64,000 nt of DNA from positions 24,519,265 through 24,583,264 of the forward strand of contig NC_092573.1 in assembly GCF_037975245.1 (NCBI RefSeq), in the 5' to 3' direction. The notes under the pieces were generated by a model. It did no database searches. It saw only the letters and a program-made list of their open reading frames with translations, and was not told where the DNA came from. Positions 12,912-27,300 of the stretch are shown in pieces. The position numbers and the translations under genes were made by a program. This stretch comes from Apostichopus japonicus (lineage: Eukaryota > Echinodermata > Holothuroidea > Aspidochirotida > Stichopodidae). Positions within the stretch are counted from its first letter, which is position 1, and every line of letters starts with the position of its first letter.

Positions 12912-13394
12912 TATGGAAAGCCATTTTAACATTTAATCGGGAGTTTTCAGATATCTGTAATTGAATTCGAGATACCTGAAATTCTATTTCAGATATCTGA
13001 AATTGAATTCGAGATATCAGAAATTGAATTCGAGATATCTGAAAATGAATTCGAGATATCTGAAATTTTATTTCAGATATCTGAAACTGAATTCGAGTTA
13101 TCTGAAATTGAATTCGAGATATCTAAAATTCTATTTCAGATATCTGAAATTGAATTCGAGATATCTGAAATTGAATTCGAGATATCTGAAAATGAATTCG
13201 AGATATCTCGAATTCAATTTTAGATACCTGAAATTCACTGGTGTTTCGAGATATCTGAAATTGATTTTAAGATATCTGCAATTATTTGTAGATATGTGAA
13301 ATAAATTGGAGATATCTGTAATTTAATTTGAGATATCTGAAATTATTTCGAGATATCTGAAATTCCTTATTAAATGTTAAAACGGCTTTCCATA
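12912..13394. mobile_element. TATGGAAAGCC element, right copy
   Basis: Begins TATGGAAAGCCATTTTAAC and ends GTTAAAACGGCTTTCCATA, which is an inverted repeat of the start. The interior is the same 21-bp double-palindrome array. It directly adjoins the left copy, sharing the CG spacer. Confidence 0.72.
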
Positions 13395-14260
13395 CGTGTG
13401 TGGGGTAGGTGTGGATAGAGCGCAAGTTCTTCTAAATCTACCTTTGTAAAAAAATACAATTAAAGCAAGAATATTGATGAAATTTAAATATAGAAACACT
13501 TTGTCGTTTCTATTTCAAATGTAAGGGGAAGACCCGTCATTCTCCCGAACGTCTGGTTGTATTCGGATAATGAACGTGATGAATAAACTCTACAATTAGT
13601 CAAGCGTGCAGTGTGGTATAAATTATATACAATATATTCTGCTTTCAGCCCGCTCAATGAACCAACACCGAAAATATACCAACACTAGAAAACGAGGGGT
13701 GATCTGAAATGCAATGCGTTGGGGATGTTGAAGCACAAAATCAGGTACTTCCTCAATAGGATCATGAAGTAAGTTGATCGTGTTCCGTGTAGAAATCACA
13801 ACTGCATGGAATACGTTAGTTATCAACACTCATATAGGCCTACTCCACGTACTTCCCTAACTTCCCTAAACGTCACCACTCATCCATGCTGTTGCACTAT
13901 ATATCCAAAAGATACTACATCTTGACATACTTTTCCTCGCTGTTCCCCCTTGTCATTCTTATAACAGAGATAGTTTTCCCCTACCCCTATCCCTACCCTC
14001 CTTACCCCGCCATACCCTGTCCTCCCTAACCAACCCCTCCCTCTGGCATCCCAGCTCCATCAGTTCTAACTCTGGCTCTGTCGTATATACGCTATATACA
14101 GACACAGTAAACCTGACTCAATTTATCTTCATTCTGAAGGCAATTTACATTTTGTTTGTGGTGGTGGGTGGAAGGTGGGGTATGGGGGAGGGGGATAGAA
14201 AGAGGAGACCGAACATGATCTTTTTGTTAAGTATGCTTCATAGTTCGTGGTATCCAGAAA
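13395..14260. other. 3' flank of the HYR gene
   Basis: Likely contains the 3' UTR on the minus strand; end point not determinable. C-rich tract 13975-14050. Confidence 0.5.
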
Positions 14261-14676
14261 CTAGAGCTGGGTCGTTGGGCGCATCCTTAAAGACTCTGTG
14301 TCACTGCTAGGGTCGAGCGTATCGTTCTTTGAAGGTGGAGCGTCGTAGGCATAATGGTTATCATTATAACCTGTCGAGTCTTCGTCACTCGCACGCGTTG
14401 CGTAATCCTGGAGAGCAACCTCGACTTCATCGTCGGTTCTCAGCTCATGATTATCATACGACCTAACATGATACTCAGTCGGCTCCTCCGAATGGGATAT
14501 ATTCGTCTGTTTCGGTGGCGTTTCCTTACCCTGACAGAAACACGAAAAACAGGTCACTATCACTAGCAAAAGGACGCAGAGGGCTAAAGTCCCCGCTAAT
14601 GTGATGCCTGCGATGATGAATGGCTCCTTCAAAAGGCTCTGCTCTGGCGGGGGGTTTACCGTCGTGTCTGACTCGC
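14261..14676 (-). CDS. Last coding exon: transmembrane helix and cytoplasmic tail
   Basis: A pro-rich stalk (TVNPPPEQSLLKEP) leads to a hydrophobic helix (FIIAGITLAGTLALCVLLL and on to VIVTCF), then Cys residues that may be palmitoylated and an acidic tail with Tyr in YHVR, YATR and YAYD contexts. It ends RMRPTTQL before the stop. No kinase or known signalling domain is seen, so signalling by the tail is only possible. Confidence 0.85.
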
Positions 14677-17600
14677 CTGTCGGCCACAAAAAAAAAATCG
14701 TCGAATAATTAATCTATCGAATCGGATAATCCGTCACTAATTTGAGCTCTGCCTTCCAATCTATGTGGAGCCCACACAATCACAACGACGGTCGTAAATA
14801 TATTGCTACTACAACCTGAACAGAAAACCCATCCGTACCCTGAATGCGCCCCCCTTCCCGCCCCCACAGACAATTACTTCACCACGTATTTCATATCAAT
14901 TGACAACAATAATATAAACGGTATAGCATAACGTAGAAAAGGTGCATGCCCATACCCAAATATGATTAAAATAATATAAATGTAACGCGATCGACTTACA
15001 ATCACTGCGTCTAGTGGCTCCGGGCCTAGTAGTCGATGATTCTGGACACTCGATGCAGCTGGCCTGTCCTGAGAGGGACTGGAATGTACCGCTTGGACAG
15101 AGCTCACATATGCCCACACTGTCGAAGAAAGTACCTGCTGGACACGTGACTGGAAATAACAACAAATATAAACAGGCCTAATAACAATCTCCGTTCCCTA
15201 GCTCTGAGACCACTAATTGAGGTAGATGACATACGCGCCATTTTGTAACGTTTGCCTATGTCATGCTTCAAGTAACGCAACCTAACAGGACAAAGTGGGA
15301 AAACGTAGCATGCAACCATTACACTTATGCTATAAACCAAGTGTCCAGCCGATACCTGGGACGCCCGCCCCGCCCCTCTCCCCTTCCCGACCCACACACA
15401 CACACACTACCATTTAACCTAACGTGTCACCCTTTACCGTACATCCCCCGTGATCGAAGTTTAATAGAGAGACCATTCAATTGTGACCATGGAGGTAGGC
15501 TAAATCCAATACAGCCATTGTGTTATTCGATAAAGCCGAAGCAAACGTTATTCTGCAGTCAGGGACGGCGAGCGTCAGGTCGGGCCGAAATGATTTCAGT
15601 GGGCTCCTTTTTCACACCCTTTATATATCTCAAGTTCCCCGGCCTCCTACATATTTTTTATTGGGCCCTCAAACTGAACCCGGATATCGAGCCGTATCCC
15701 CTCACCCCACCACACCCCTCCGCTTCCATCCCCCTCTATTTAGAAATGTCAGTAAGTCAGCCTTTATCAATTTTTAAAATGGTGAACACGATATTAGATA
15801 AAAACCAATGGAATAATGATAATCCATGAAATGCAAGCATTACTTACCGCAGTTACCCTCGCCGATGTAGGTGTGTCCAGTTGGACATACATATGACACA
15901 TCCGTCGCCCGTATCGTCTTCTGGTCTTCCGCTGAGAATTCCACAGTATACGAAGAGGTTGCTACATCTAGTTGTACAGGCACCATCAGTGTTTGCAATG
16001 AATTGTTAAATCTACCACTGAAATCAGACAGGGATTGAAAACCTAGTGATGACGTCATGTCTAGTGTAAGGAGCACAATTACCTCTTGATCTATATTCGT
16101 CTGACGTCTTCTTCTTCTGGTTTCAAGCGTTCGCATTGCACACTGACCTGTTATTTCCAATGAAACTCCACTAGTACATTCTGTATCAAGAGGACGAGAT
16201 TCCCTGCAAAACATATCCTGTTCTCTCTCAAAGAAATTTTGAAAGTAGGTCTCTATCCCGCTGTCTAATGTTACGTTACGACAGTTCACTAATGATGTTG
16301 TCAGGGGAATCGTGAATGACACCGAATGAGCAGTCGGTTGGACTGGAACTGAAAATAGTAATATCAATTAAATCACAAACTGTTTTTCTGACTTGAATAA
16401 AATAACATATATATCACAATTTAATAGATTGAAAGTAATGAATGTAAATTTGTTTTCTTCTAATTTTCTAACACATCTTCGAATAGCGGTGATTCTTTGC
16501 GCATGCTCAATGTAATTCAACTATTTTTCTGCTGACAAACATGTGTAAAACCATTTTTGGAAGAAAAAACATGTTCAACACTGTTATTTCAAAACCTCAT
16601 ATAAATATTTTGAACCCCTCTTAAGATATGGTTGTTTGAATGTAACCTATATTGACTGGCTAAACCTTCAACTATACTCCCCGGAAGTTGGATCAAAGTA
16701 TAGGAGGTCTTTGATATGATTTGGAGATAATGATTTTGGAATGCTTTACTTAGGGTATGTTTGTTTAGCTGACAATGTTCTCCGCACTGTTGCTTTAATC
16801 TGTCTTTTTGTTGTTGTTGTTGTTATAATTGTACTTTTCCTCTGTGGGCAATGATTGAATATTGTAAAGAAACACGCATAGGTCTCGCACCACAATTAAT
16901 TGTTCCATTGACTTACACACTAAACTCGTCACTTTCAAGACCTGCCAAAGCATACATAAATGTTTTCAACTGGTATATCCTACCCCCCACATGATAGCTG
17001 AGATCTTGGCCTATCATGGCATTGGCAAACTTCCATATCATGACCATTCAGATTTTATGTTTGAAGAGGAGCAAGTTTAGCATACTGAATCCCTACGTAC
17101 CCTTCCATCTTCTCGCTCGGAATATAATATCAACATTTAACCAAAGATTTTCTAAATTGGTTTATATCACCTTCGATCCTCCCTATTTTCACACCACCTG
17201 TACTTTAAATTATGCTCTTTCATATAAATGCAGAACAAACAATGATGGTAACTGATAACATGCCTAAACAAGCATTACTACCTTAGGTACGTTTACCTCT
17301 TTTCTACGACAATGGTTAACCATCCGAGAGGATGAACACTACTTTAATTGTGGTGTGGTACTACAAAGACATTGTCAGCTGAAGTGCCCTGATGACATCA
17401 TCCATTCTGTGTTGCCAGATGCATTTACATAATATCACAATATTTGAAGGGAAGAAAAAATCATATCTTCGATGTACAAACTGCATGCTATCAAGATGCA
17501 GTTTTCGCAAATATATTCAGAAGAATTTCAGCAAGGTTTACTAATCAATCAAATTCAGCCACCAAAAAATGCTTTTAACTACCAAAACATTCCCTCGTGG

Positions 17601-18319
17601 GACGTCATTTGATTTTAGTTTGCCACGTATAATATACCTATATTTCTATAGTTTTACTCATGGAGTTATAGATGTACCGGTTCCCTTTGGACTTTAGATT
17701 TTCAACAATTATCGCCCAGACGCTTTGTCATATCGGTACTAATCACGCCGAGAATGACAAAACAAGGATAAACTTCCAAGAAGTTGTTGTATTTATACTT
17801 TATTCCTAAACTGTCCACAATTACTGACCGGAGACTCCTTAAGATATTTCTTCGAAATAAAAGCGACATGTAGTTTATACATTACTGACGATTTTAAAGA
17901 TGTCTTTTCACATACTGTCTTACAAAAGATCCATCACAATTTCATAAAGAAATATGTAGCAACAACAACTACACACAATTATTTAAAAATAAAATAAAAC
18001 AGTCTGAGAGCTTAAGACTCAATAAGGAATCCTTTACCTTGACAAAGACCATTAAGTGGACGTGGTTCCCAAAAGCTGGTATCCGTTTGAGTGCAGGCAA
18101 GTGGGCCATACTTTTGAATGGCGTTTACCGTACCAGGGTCACATCTAAATGAACAGTTGACCTGCCCTGAATCTGGACACGTTATTATCGTATTCTCTAA
18201 CATTGGAATATCGCAGTCACCTATGAATCGAACTTTTAAAAAACAAACACAAAGGGAAGAATGAGAAAACAAATTGCAATTGCTTAGTCCATGCAACATA
18301 TGTAACTAAGACATATATA

Positions 18320-18393
<74 letters not shown>

Positions 18394-21300
18394 CAGTTGT
18401 GTAGGATTCTTGATGGTGAATACAATGTGCGGTAAGACGATGTTTAATTCTGTGAAACATTGACGTTTGTGTGTTATGTTAACTTAGGTGAAGCAAACAA
18501 CAAAGAAGGAGTTCGAGACTCACCTGGTACAGTAAGGATGTACGTACAGCTATCCATTGCATTGGATGTGTCTACACACGTACAATTTATAGTGTTATTA
18601 GAGTCGCTGGGCAAAATATCGCCATCGTCTCTATTACAGTCTACAGTCAGTTGATCAATAGGGTCTTCCGCATCAGTGCAAGATGGCGATTGGAACATTC
18701 CCTGACTCACAGAATTCATACACGTTAATTGAGGAGGACTATTCATAGCTGTTGATGGTACAAGAGAAACCTTTTACGTTATACTTGTTTGTTGGTTGAA
18801 TGAGCATCATCTTGTGATTGTGCTTAGCCTAGATCTCTTTAAAAGGTTTAAGAATGTACTTTCTTAAATCACGACTTTTGCCGACCTCGTTAAGTAACGC
18901 GTGCGCATCACTTTAATCGATTTGTTAACTAAAGCTTTACAAATAACATAGAAGATTTCATAGAGGTTTCAGTTGAGCAGCGGAGTCCTCCATTTCAGTT
19001 CCAACTGAAATAATCCACTAACTCTCAGAGTCGATACATAACAGCTGTGTAGGATTCTTGATGGTGAATACAATGTGCGGTAAGACGATGTTTAATTCTG
19101 TGAAACATTGACGTTTGTGTGTTATGTTAACTTAGGTGAAGCAAACAACAAAGAAGGAGTTCTTGACTCACCTGGTACAGTAAGGATGTACGTACAGCTA
19201 TCCATTGCATTGGATGTGTCTACACACGTACAACTTATAGGATAAGTAGAGTCGCTGGGCAAGATCTCGCCATCGACTCTATTACAGTTTACAGTCAGTT
19301 GATCAATGGGGTCTTCCGCATCAGTGCAAGATGGCGATTGGAACATTCCCTGACTCACAGAATCCATACACGTTAATTGAGGAGGACTATTCATAGCTGT
19401 TGATGGTACAAGAGAAACCTTTTACGTTATACTTGTTTGTTGGTTGAATGAGCATCATCTTGTGATTGTGCTTAGCCTAGATCTCTTTAAAAGGTTTCAG
19501 AATGTACTTTCTTAGATCACGACTTTTGTCGACCTCTTTAGTAACGCGTGCGCATCATTTTAATTGATTAGTTAAATAAAGCTATACAAATAACATAGAA
19601 GATTTCATAGAGGTTTCAGTTGAGCAGCGGAGTCCTCCATTTTAGTTCCAACTGAAATAATCCACTGACTTTCAGAGTCGATACATAACAGTTGTGTAGA
19701 TTTCTTGATTGTGAATACAATGTGCGGTAGGACTATGTTGGTTAATTCTGTGACACAGTGACGTTTGTGTGTTTTGTTCACTAAGGTGTTGCAAAGAAAA
19801 CAAAGAAGGAGTTCTTGACTCACCTGGTACAGTAAGGATGTACGTACAGCTATCCGTTGCATTGGATGTGTCTACACACGTACAACTTATAGGATAAGTA
19901 GAGTCGCTGGGCAAGATCTCGCCATCGACTCTATTACAGTTTACAGTCAGTTGATCAATGGGGTCTTCCGCATCAGTGCAAGATGGCGATTGGAACATTC
20001 CCTGACTCACAGAATCCATACACGTTAATTGAGGAGGACTATTCATAGCTGTTGATGGTACAAGAGAAACCTTTTACGTTATACTTGCTTGTTGGTTGAA
20101 TGAGCATCATCTTGTGATTGTGCTTAGCCGAGATCTCTTTAAAAGGTTTCAGAATGTACTTTCTTAGATCACGACTTTTGCCGACCTCTTTAAGTAACGC
20201 GTGAGCATCACTTTAATTGATTAGTTAAATAAAGCTATACAAATAACATAGAAGATTTCATAGAGGTTTCAGTTGAGCAGCGGAGTCCTCCATTTTAGTT
20301 CCAACTGAAATAATCCACTGACTTTCAGAGTCGATACATATCAGTTGTGTAGATTTCTTGATTTTGAATACAATGTGCGGTAGGACTATGTTGGTTAATT
20401 CTGTGACACAGTGACGTTTGTGTGTTTTGTTCACTAAGGTGTTGCAAAGAAAACAAAGGAGTTCTTGACTCACCTGGTACAGTAAGGATGTACGTACAGC
20501 TATCCGTTGCATTGGATGTGTCTACACACGTACAACTTATAGGATAAGTAGAGTCGCTGGGCAAGATCTCGCCATCGACTCTATTACAGTTTACAGTCAG
20601 TTGATCAATGGGGTCTTCCGCATCAGTGCAAGATGGCGATTGGAACATTCCCTGACTCACAGAATCCATACACGTTAATTGAGGAGGACTATTCATAGCT
20701 GTTGATGGTACAAGAGAAACCTTTTACGTTATACTTGCTTGTTGGTTGAATGAGCATCATCTTGTGATTGTGCTTAGCCGAGATCTCTTTAAAAGGTTTC
20801 AGAATGTACTTTCTTAGATCACGACTTTTGCCGACCTCTTTTAGTAACGCGTGCGCATCACTTTAATTGATTAGTTAAATAAAGCTATACAAATAACATA
20901 GAAGATTTCGTAGAGGTTTCAGTTGAGCAGCGGAGTCCTCCATTTTAGTTCCAACTGAAATAATCCACTGACTTTCAGAGTCGATACATATCAGTTGTGT
21001 AGATTTCTTGATTTTGAATACAATGTGCGGTAGGACTATGTTGGTTAATTCTGTGACACAGTGACGTTTGTGTGTTTTGTTCACTAAGGTGTTGCAAAGA
21101 AAACAAAGAAGGAGTTCTTGACTCACCTGGTACAGTAAGGATGTACGTACAGCTATCCGTTGCATTGGATGTGTCTACACACGTACAACTTATAGGATAA
21201 GTAGAGTCGCTGGGCAAGATCTCGCCATCGACTCTATTACAGTTTACAGTCAGTTGATCAATGGGGTCTTCCGCATCAGTGCAAGATGGCGATTGGAACA

Positions 21301-24300
21301 TTCCCTGACTCACAGAATCCATACACGTTAATTGAGGAGGACTATTCATAGCTGTTGATGGTACAAGAGAAACCTTTTACGTTATACTTGCTTGTTGGTT
21401 GAATGAGCATCATCTTGTGATTGTGCTTAGCCGAGATCTCTTTAAAAGGTTTCAGAATGTACTTTCTTAGATCACGACTTTTGCCGACCTCTTTTAGTAA
21501 CGCGTGCGCATCACTTTAATTGATTAGTTAAATAAAGCTATACAAATAACATAGAAGATTTCATAGAGGTTTCAGTTGAGCAGCGGAGTCCTCCATTTTA
21601 GTTCCAACTGAAATAATCCACTGACTTTCAGAGTCGATACATATCAGTTGTGTAGATTTCTTGATTTTGAATACAATGTGCGGTAGGACTATGTTGGTTA
21701 ATTCTGTGACACAGTGACGTTTGTGTGTTTTGTTCACTAAGGTGTTGCAAAGAAAACAAAGGAGTTCTTGACTCACCTGGTACAGTAAGGATGTACGTAC
21801 AGCTATCCATTGCATTGGATGTGTCTACACACGTACAACTTATAGGATAAGTAGAGTCGCTGGGCAAGATCTCGCCATCGACTCTATTACAGTTTACAGT
21901 CAGTTGATCAATGGGGTCTTCCGCATCAGTGCAAGATGGCGATTGGAACATTCCCTGACTCACAGAATCCATACACGTTAATTGAGGAGGACTATTCATA
22001 GCTGTTGATGGTACAAGAGAAACCTATTACGTTATACTTGCTTGTTGGTTGAATGAGCATCATCTTGTGATTGTGCTTTGCCCAGATCTCTTTAAAAGGT
22101 TTGAGAATGTACTTTCTTAAATCACGACTATTGTCGACCTCTTTATAGTAACACGTGCGCATCACTTTAATTGATTTGTTAACTAAAGCTATACAAAAAA
22201 ACATAGAGGATTTCATAGAGGTTTCAGTTGAGAAGCGGGGTCTTCCATTTCAGTGCAAGATGGCAACTGGAATGTCCACTGACTCTCAGAATCGACACAT
22301 ATCAGTTATGTAGGATTGTTGCTGGTGAATACAATGTGCGGTAGGACTATGTTGGTTAATTTTGCGACACAGTGACGTTCGTGTGTTAACTTAGGTGTTG
22401 CAAACAACGACAAGAAGGCAATTCATGGTGCTGTAGATGTCATATCCTTTGCCATTTGCTCACACACTTATTTTGAACATGAACAGACGGTGTAGCAAGA
22501 GTTCGCGACACACTTTTGCGCAAAATTTAGGCCAAATTGAACTCTGACCTCAATTGACCTTTGGCGTTGAACCTTACAACACATTAGCACTATTTAAAAA
22601 CAAAATTCCATCATTCTCTACATATCTTGTGGTTTAATGACTTTTTCCAACATGCTGAAAGCACAAAACAGCTTATAAAAAATCTACATTTATTAACATC
22701 TGACCTTTGATCTATGATGTCATCAATCATGCAGGAGCAAGTTTACATGATCACATACCCACCAAGTTTGAACTTAATCGGACATACGGTCTAGGAGAAG
22801 TTCGCGACAAACTTTCGCCAATTTGACCTTTGACCCCAATTTTACACACGTAAATCTGTCCTAGCTTGACATTCTTCTGTACTTATTGTGGTGCTTTATG
22901 CCTTTTTCTACCTGTTGACAAGCAGAAAATGGCTAAAATCCAAATGTTTAGGTTTTTTACCTCTGATCTTTGACGTTTTAAATCACGCATGCACGAGATC
23001 ACATGAACAGGCTCCTACCCAACAAGTTTGAATTTCACCGGAATTACGGTCTAGGAGGAGTTCGTTTTACTCACTCACACAAACACACACACATCACTCA
23101 CACATTTCCTCAAATTCCGTATATCAGTGTAATATAGCAGCTGAAACGTCCCCTAACTTACAGCTTTCCCATGACACATCAGTTGTGGAGGATTGTTGGT
23201 AGCTGAGTTAATTAAGAAACAGTTACAATTTGATTGCAATTTGATTGCAGTGTAAGTGGTCCTATAGACTTCACTTTTTGCATAGATTATACCATTATCA
23301 CTGGCTAACTCTCATTGGATACCTACAAAGATCCCGGCTTTAAACATTGCATACATTGGAATGTAAGGACCTTTTGTTTGTGATCAAAAGTATATACCCT
23401 GCTCTCACACTCAAACTAAACCACATTCTACCTTTTTCCAATGATGATCATGTTGCAGACCGCACAAAAGAACGCTATCTTTTCATAACCGTCGGGGTTT
23501 GGTAGGGGGTCACGCTTCAAACATTCTAATCTGCTCAGAAGCAACCCGAACAAATGTACAGGACATGGCAACCCTGGTTGCTAGGGACTGCTCTTGATCG
23601 TGCCGTGGCTAATTTGGTAGTTCGACTTTGGTATTCATCTTGCTATTTGCAGCTTAATCGGAAATAAGACATCGAATTAGCGGCCAGGATTGGCATTTCA
23701 AGAACCACCCCCCCCACCCCAGAAACGTCCACCTTACGCGTACGCTCGCTCACCGAAAATGAGTTCCACTTTCATGAATACCAATCACCCCCTCATACCC
23801 ACCGCAGGCTCAGACCAGCCTACGCCCTGAATACCATAGTCACCCTTTAAGTCAGAAGAGACCATTTAAATTTGCATCATAAATATCATATCGACTTGCA
23901 AACAATAGGTATTAACATCAATATCAGAAGGTCGAAAAAATGGTATTGAAGGAATTTGGAATTTGGAAAATAAAAGAAGAAAAGCATACCAAGAATGTTA
24001 GTGAGTAAAAAAACAAAAGAAAATAAACTGTATATAAGTGGGCGTCCGCAAGAAGGGGGGGGGGGTGGGGAAGGGGACTACCAAAGTAGTAAAATAAAGA
24101 GCAAGGATGATGTCAACGTACCACATCTTCCTGGGGCTTTACTTTCTATACCCCACGGGGTTTTGGAACATATTCTACAGGCATTCAGAGAACATACAAA
24201 TAATAATAATAATAATCAGCAGATATTTTTACGGCGCTTAAGCGACCACAAATGCCACCGCCTTCATCCACTCGGCCACAGCACCGGTACAATTTGGATA

Positions 24301-27300
24301 TATAAAGGGGGAACATGTCACAGCTGAAGTGGCCAGGAACTCCCCTAGAACTTAGAATAAATAAATTATTCTCTTTCATGTGCATTTTCTTGGCTCAAAC
24401 TTGCTAAAACAGAACAAGAAGTCCAAGCCGAGGCTCCTTTACCCCAGCCCCCTCCCCCAAAGTCACACGACATAAAAAGGTGCAGTTTCTGACTTGACCG
24501 GTTAAATTTGTCATTTTAAATCGGTTAATTATTTGGACAGCTTTTGTTTTTGGTTTGTTTTTAAAACCAAAGTGTGATCACGCCCCCCCCCCCACCCCAC
24601 TCCCCTTCCCGCTGGACTTATTTTCTGCGGACGCCCACGTTTTTTTAATCCTTACAGTAAAGTCTTTGTTTTTCTTATATGCATTTTACTACATTTTGCA
24701 TATGTTAATTTGTGCATATTGTTCTATTATTCAACTATTCTACAGAAGCTTTTTTGAGGACAGCGAGCGGACTGGGCGGGGTGTTAAGCGTGGTGGAAGG
24801 GTTGTGAGGATGGGGGGGGGGGGTCGGGTGGGTAGGTCGGACCAAGACGTCATGAGATTGGAGCGTAATGCACGAGTATAGTTATGCCAAATAACAGATA
24901 ACGATCTCCTACCACGGTTTCGGTATACTCACAAAGAAGCTAACTAGAAGGGGTATGGAGAGTTGGGGGGGGGGGGGACTTGGATCAATGTATAACTAAG
25001 CAGATACGTTTACCTATAGCTCTTTTTTCCATTTGTTCAGATGAACCTTCTTTCTTTATTTTAAGAAGGTTCACGAAATGAAACTTGAAATGCAACATAC
25101 GTAATGTATATCATGTCTGTGATATATAGAGCTGCAGTTTGCGCATGCGTTTACTTAGCAATCTATGTGCCTCATATACAATGTGGCTTAGGAAAATCTG
25201 ACAAGTTGACAGCCTTATCTCTAAGTCTAGACCATCGAAATTGCACCATCATATGCAAGAAGCTCAAAGGTTTGCCAATAAAACCAGAAAGCATTACAGT
25301 CTTTTGGACGCAAATTACATGTATTCGATTTAATCCGTTCAAAACTCGCTGAGTAAAAAGAGACCAAAATTACAAGTCAACTCCAAATGAAGCTTCAAGT
25401 CAAATGTATAGACCTTGAGTTGATTTAGCCTTGAGAACTCAAATCACGGCTATTTAGTTCAATTCATCCATTTCCATAAATCAGGATGGCAATATTGTTT
25501 TGGGCGACAAACTCGGTGACAGACATTACGGTACTGGTAATGGGATACGTTATTACAAATTGTTTCATATTAATGTCAGTAAATCCCTTGTCAAATATTA
25601 CTTCTCATCTTCAGTGGCTAAAGATAAGTGATCAGGTGAAGAGAGCAAGAGAGAGACAGAGGTGGAGAGACAGACAGACAGATAAAGATTGAGAAGGGTA
25701 ATGGTCATACGGGAGGATAGGTTAGAGCAGCCGTTTCGTGCATGTGATCGTCTTACCCATCCGAGAAGTTATCAAACTTAAGCAAGAGTCCATGCCATTA
25801 GATTCGTCGGTGCAATCACAGAAAACCGTAGACAATCCATTTGGGAGGGGATCTCCTAACTTTCGGCTACAGTTAATGGTTAGCTGATTAGGTAGAGATT
25901 CCTTGTCAGTGCAGGTTGGAAGATTTGCTTCCGTGAAAAATCCTTGACTTTGTGTATTTGGACAAAAAAGTTCCGGTGGAGTGTTTGGCACGACAGGAGC
26001 TGAATAAATTGTAAATTTTTATAGAATTATCGTTATTCAAATCATAGTCTAACCTTAATAGAACAGTCGTTTGACTTGTATGTTTTAAGCAGAATTATAT
26101 GTTGCTGTAACACTTACCACCATCAACGGTCACCGTGAAAGCACATGTACCAATGTTTTCGCTACTATCTGTGCACATACATTGGATAATGTTGTCACCA
26201 GGTGGTAGAACGCTTCCGACGGTAACATTACAGTTTACACGGATTGCAATAGGTCCATCCTCTTCATCAACGCACACTGGAGGGTTCCAAAATGCAATTT
26301 GGATGCCTTCCGTATTGGTTACGATGCTGCTTGTTGTCGGACACGTCACGACTGGAGCCTCATCTGAACACAAACAGCGAGTATCAAGATCAAGTAAACG
26401 CAAATTTTTTAACTACCTAGTTGTCGGATTAAATATTCCACAATACATGTGCTAAGAGGTCTGTGAAAATGGGATATTCCGGTTGAGTGCTAAAGTCACT
26501 GTTAATTGAACAAAATAAGTGGAACTTTAGGTCAAAGTCAAGTCAAAACCACAGCTATATATGTTACCATTATATATTGGCGATATCACCTTGTTTTTTT
26601 TGTTTTTTTACTTTATCTTTTTGTTCAATTTTTGTTTTATGAATGCATCTGGCAAGTGTCGGGTACGTGATGTTACCATGGCATTTGATCGAGCTGAAAA
26701 AAGTCTTTCTCTGTCTTGATCCTGTAGAAGTCACTTATCAACGGAGGAATAAACTATATCCTTACAGGACAATAACAAAAAAGGGATGATCACATGCTAA
26801 AATAAAGAGAACATCGACAACTAAGCAAAAATTCCAAATGTATAACATTTCAATAACAAACCAAGAACAACAATTGCAATTGACCGAAGTCAAGCTTTTC
26901 AAGGGACAATCTGCCATGCATGATATCACAGACCATTATATATATATGAACTAATTCCTGGCAGATTCGGTAAAGATTCCATATCAGTGCAGGTTGGAAG
27001 ATTTGCTTCCGCGAAAAATCCTTGACTTTGTGTATTTGGACAAAAAAGTTCCGGTGGTATGTTTGGCACGACGGGAGCTGAATAAATTGTAAATTTTTAT
27101 AGAATTATCGTTATTTCTGGAGAAAAGCAGAGTTGATCTGGTAAAAAAAATCATTAAGCATTCAAACAACCATAAATAAAGTTGAGAAACAAAAAATTGC
27201 TATGGAGTTTTCAACAATAATACGTTAACAGTTTAGAAACCACTTACTCTTCCATATTAAGGGTCCCGTTGACTTACTATAGTAATTACATTGTTTTCAT

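Larger units (their letters stand above)
18749..22224. repeat. C-type HYR array: 650-bp tandem units
   Basis: Units start about every 650 bp (exon starts 18524, 19172, 19824, 20474, 21127, 21777). Exon and intron are both near-identical. Each intron holds a decayed C half exon (for example CCTCCATTTTAGTTCCAACT near 21590) and a CTTTAAAAGGTTTCAGAATG motif. The last unit runs to about 22210. Confidence 0.88.

Noticed and set aside
12597-13299. Long frames rich in NSRYLKL
   Set aside because: Translations of the 21-bp double-palindrome array; no protein features.
15263-15829. 188-codon plus-strand frame
   Set aside because: Lies antisense in an intron of the HYR gene; Pro-rich, low complexity, no domain, no splice support.
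19672-20046. C-type HYR frames extended past the exon (ending in NQEIYTT...)
   Set aside because: Read-through into the intron; the GTGAGT donor at the end of TVPG is conserved in all six units.
26135-26455. Plus-strand frames MKAHVPMFSLLSVH (also at 28714, 31266, 32385, 34757)
   Set aside because: Antisense shadows of the A-type HYR exons.
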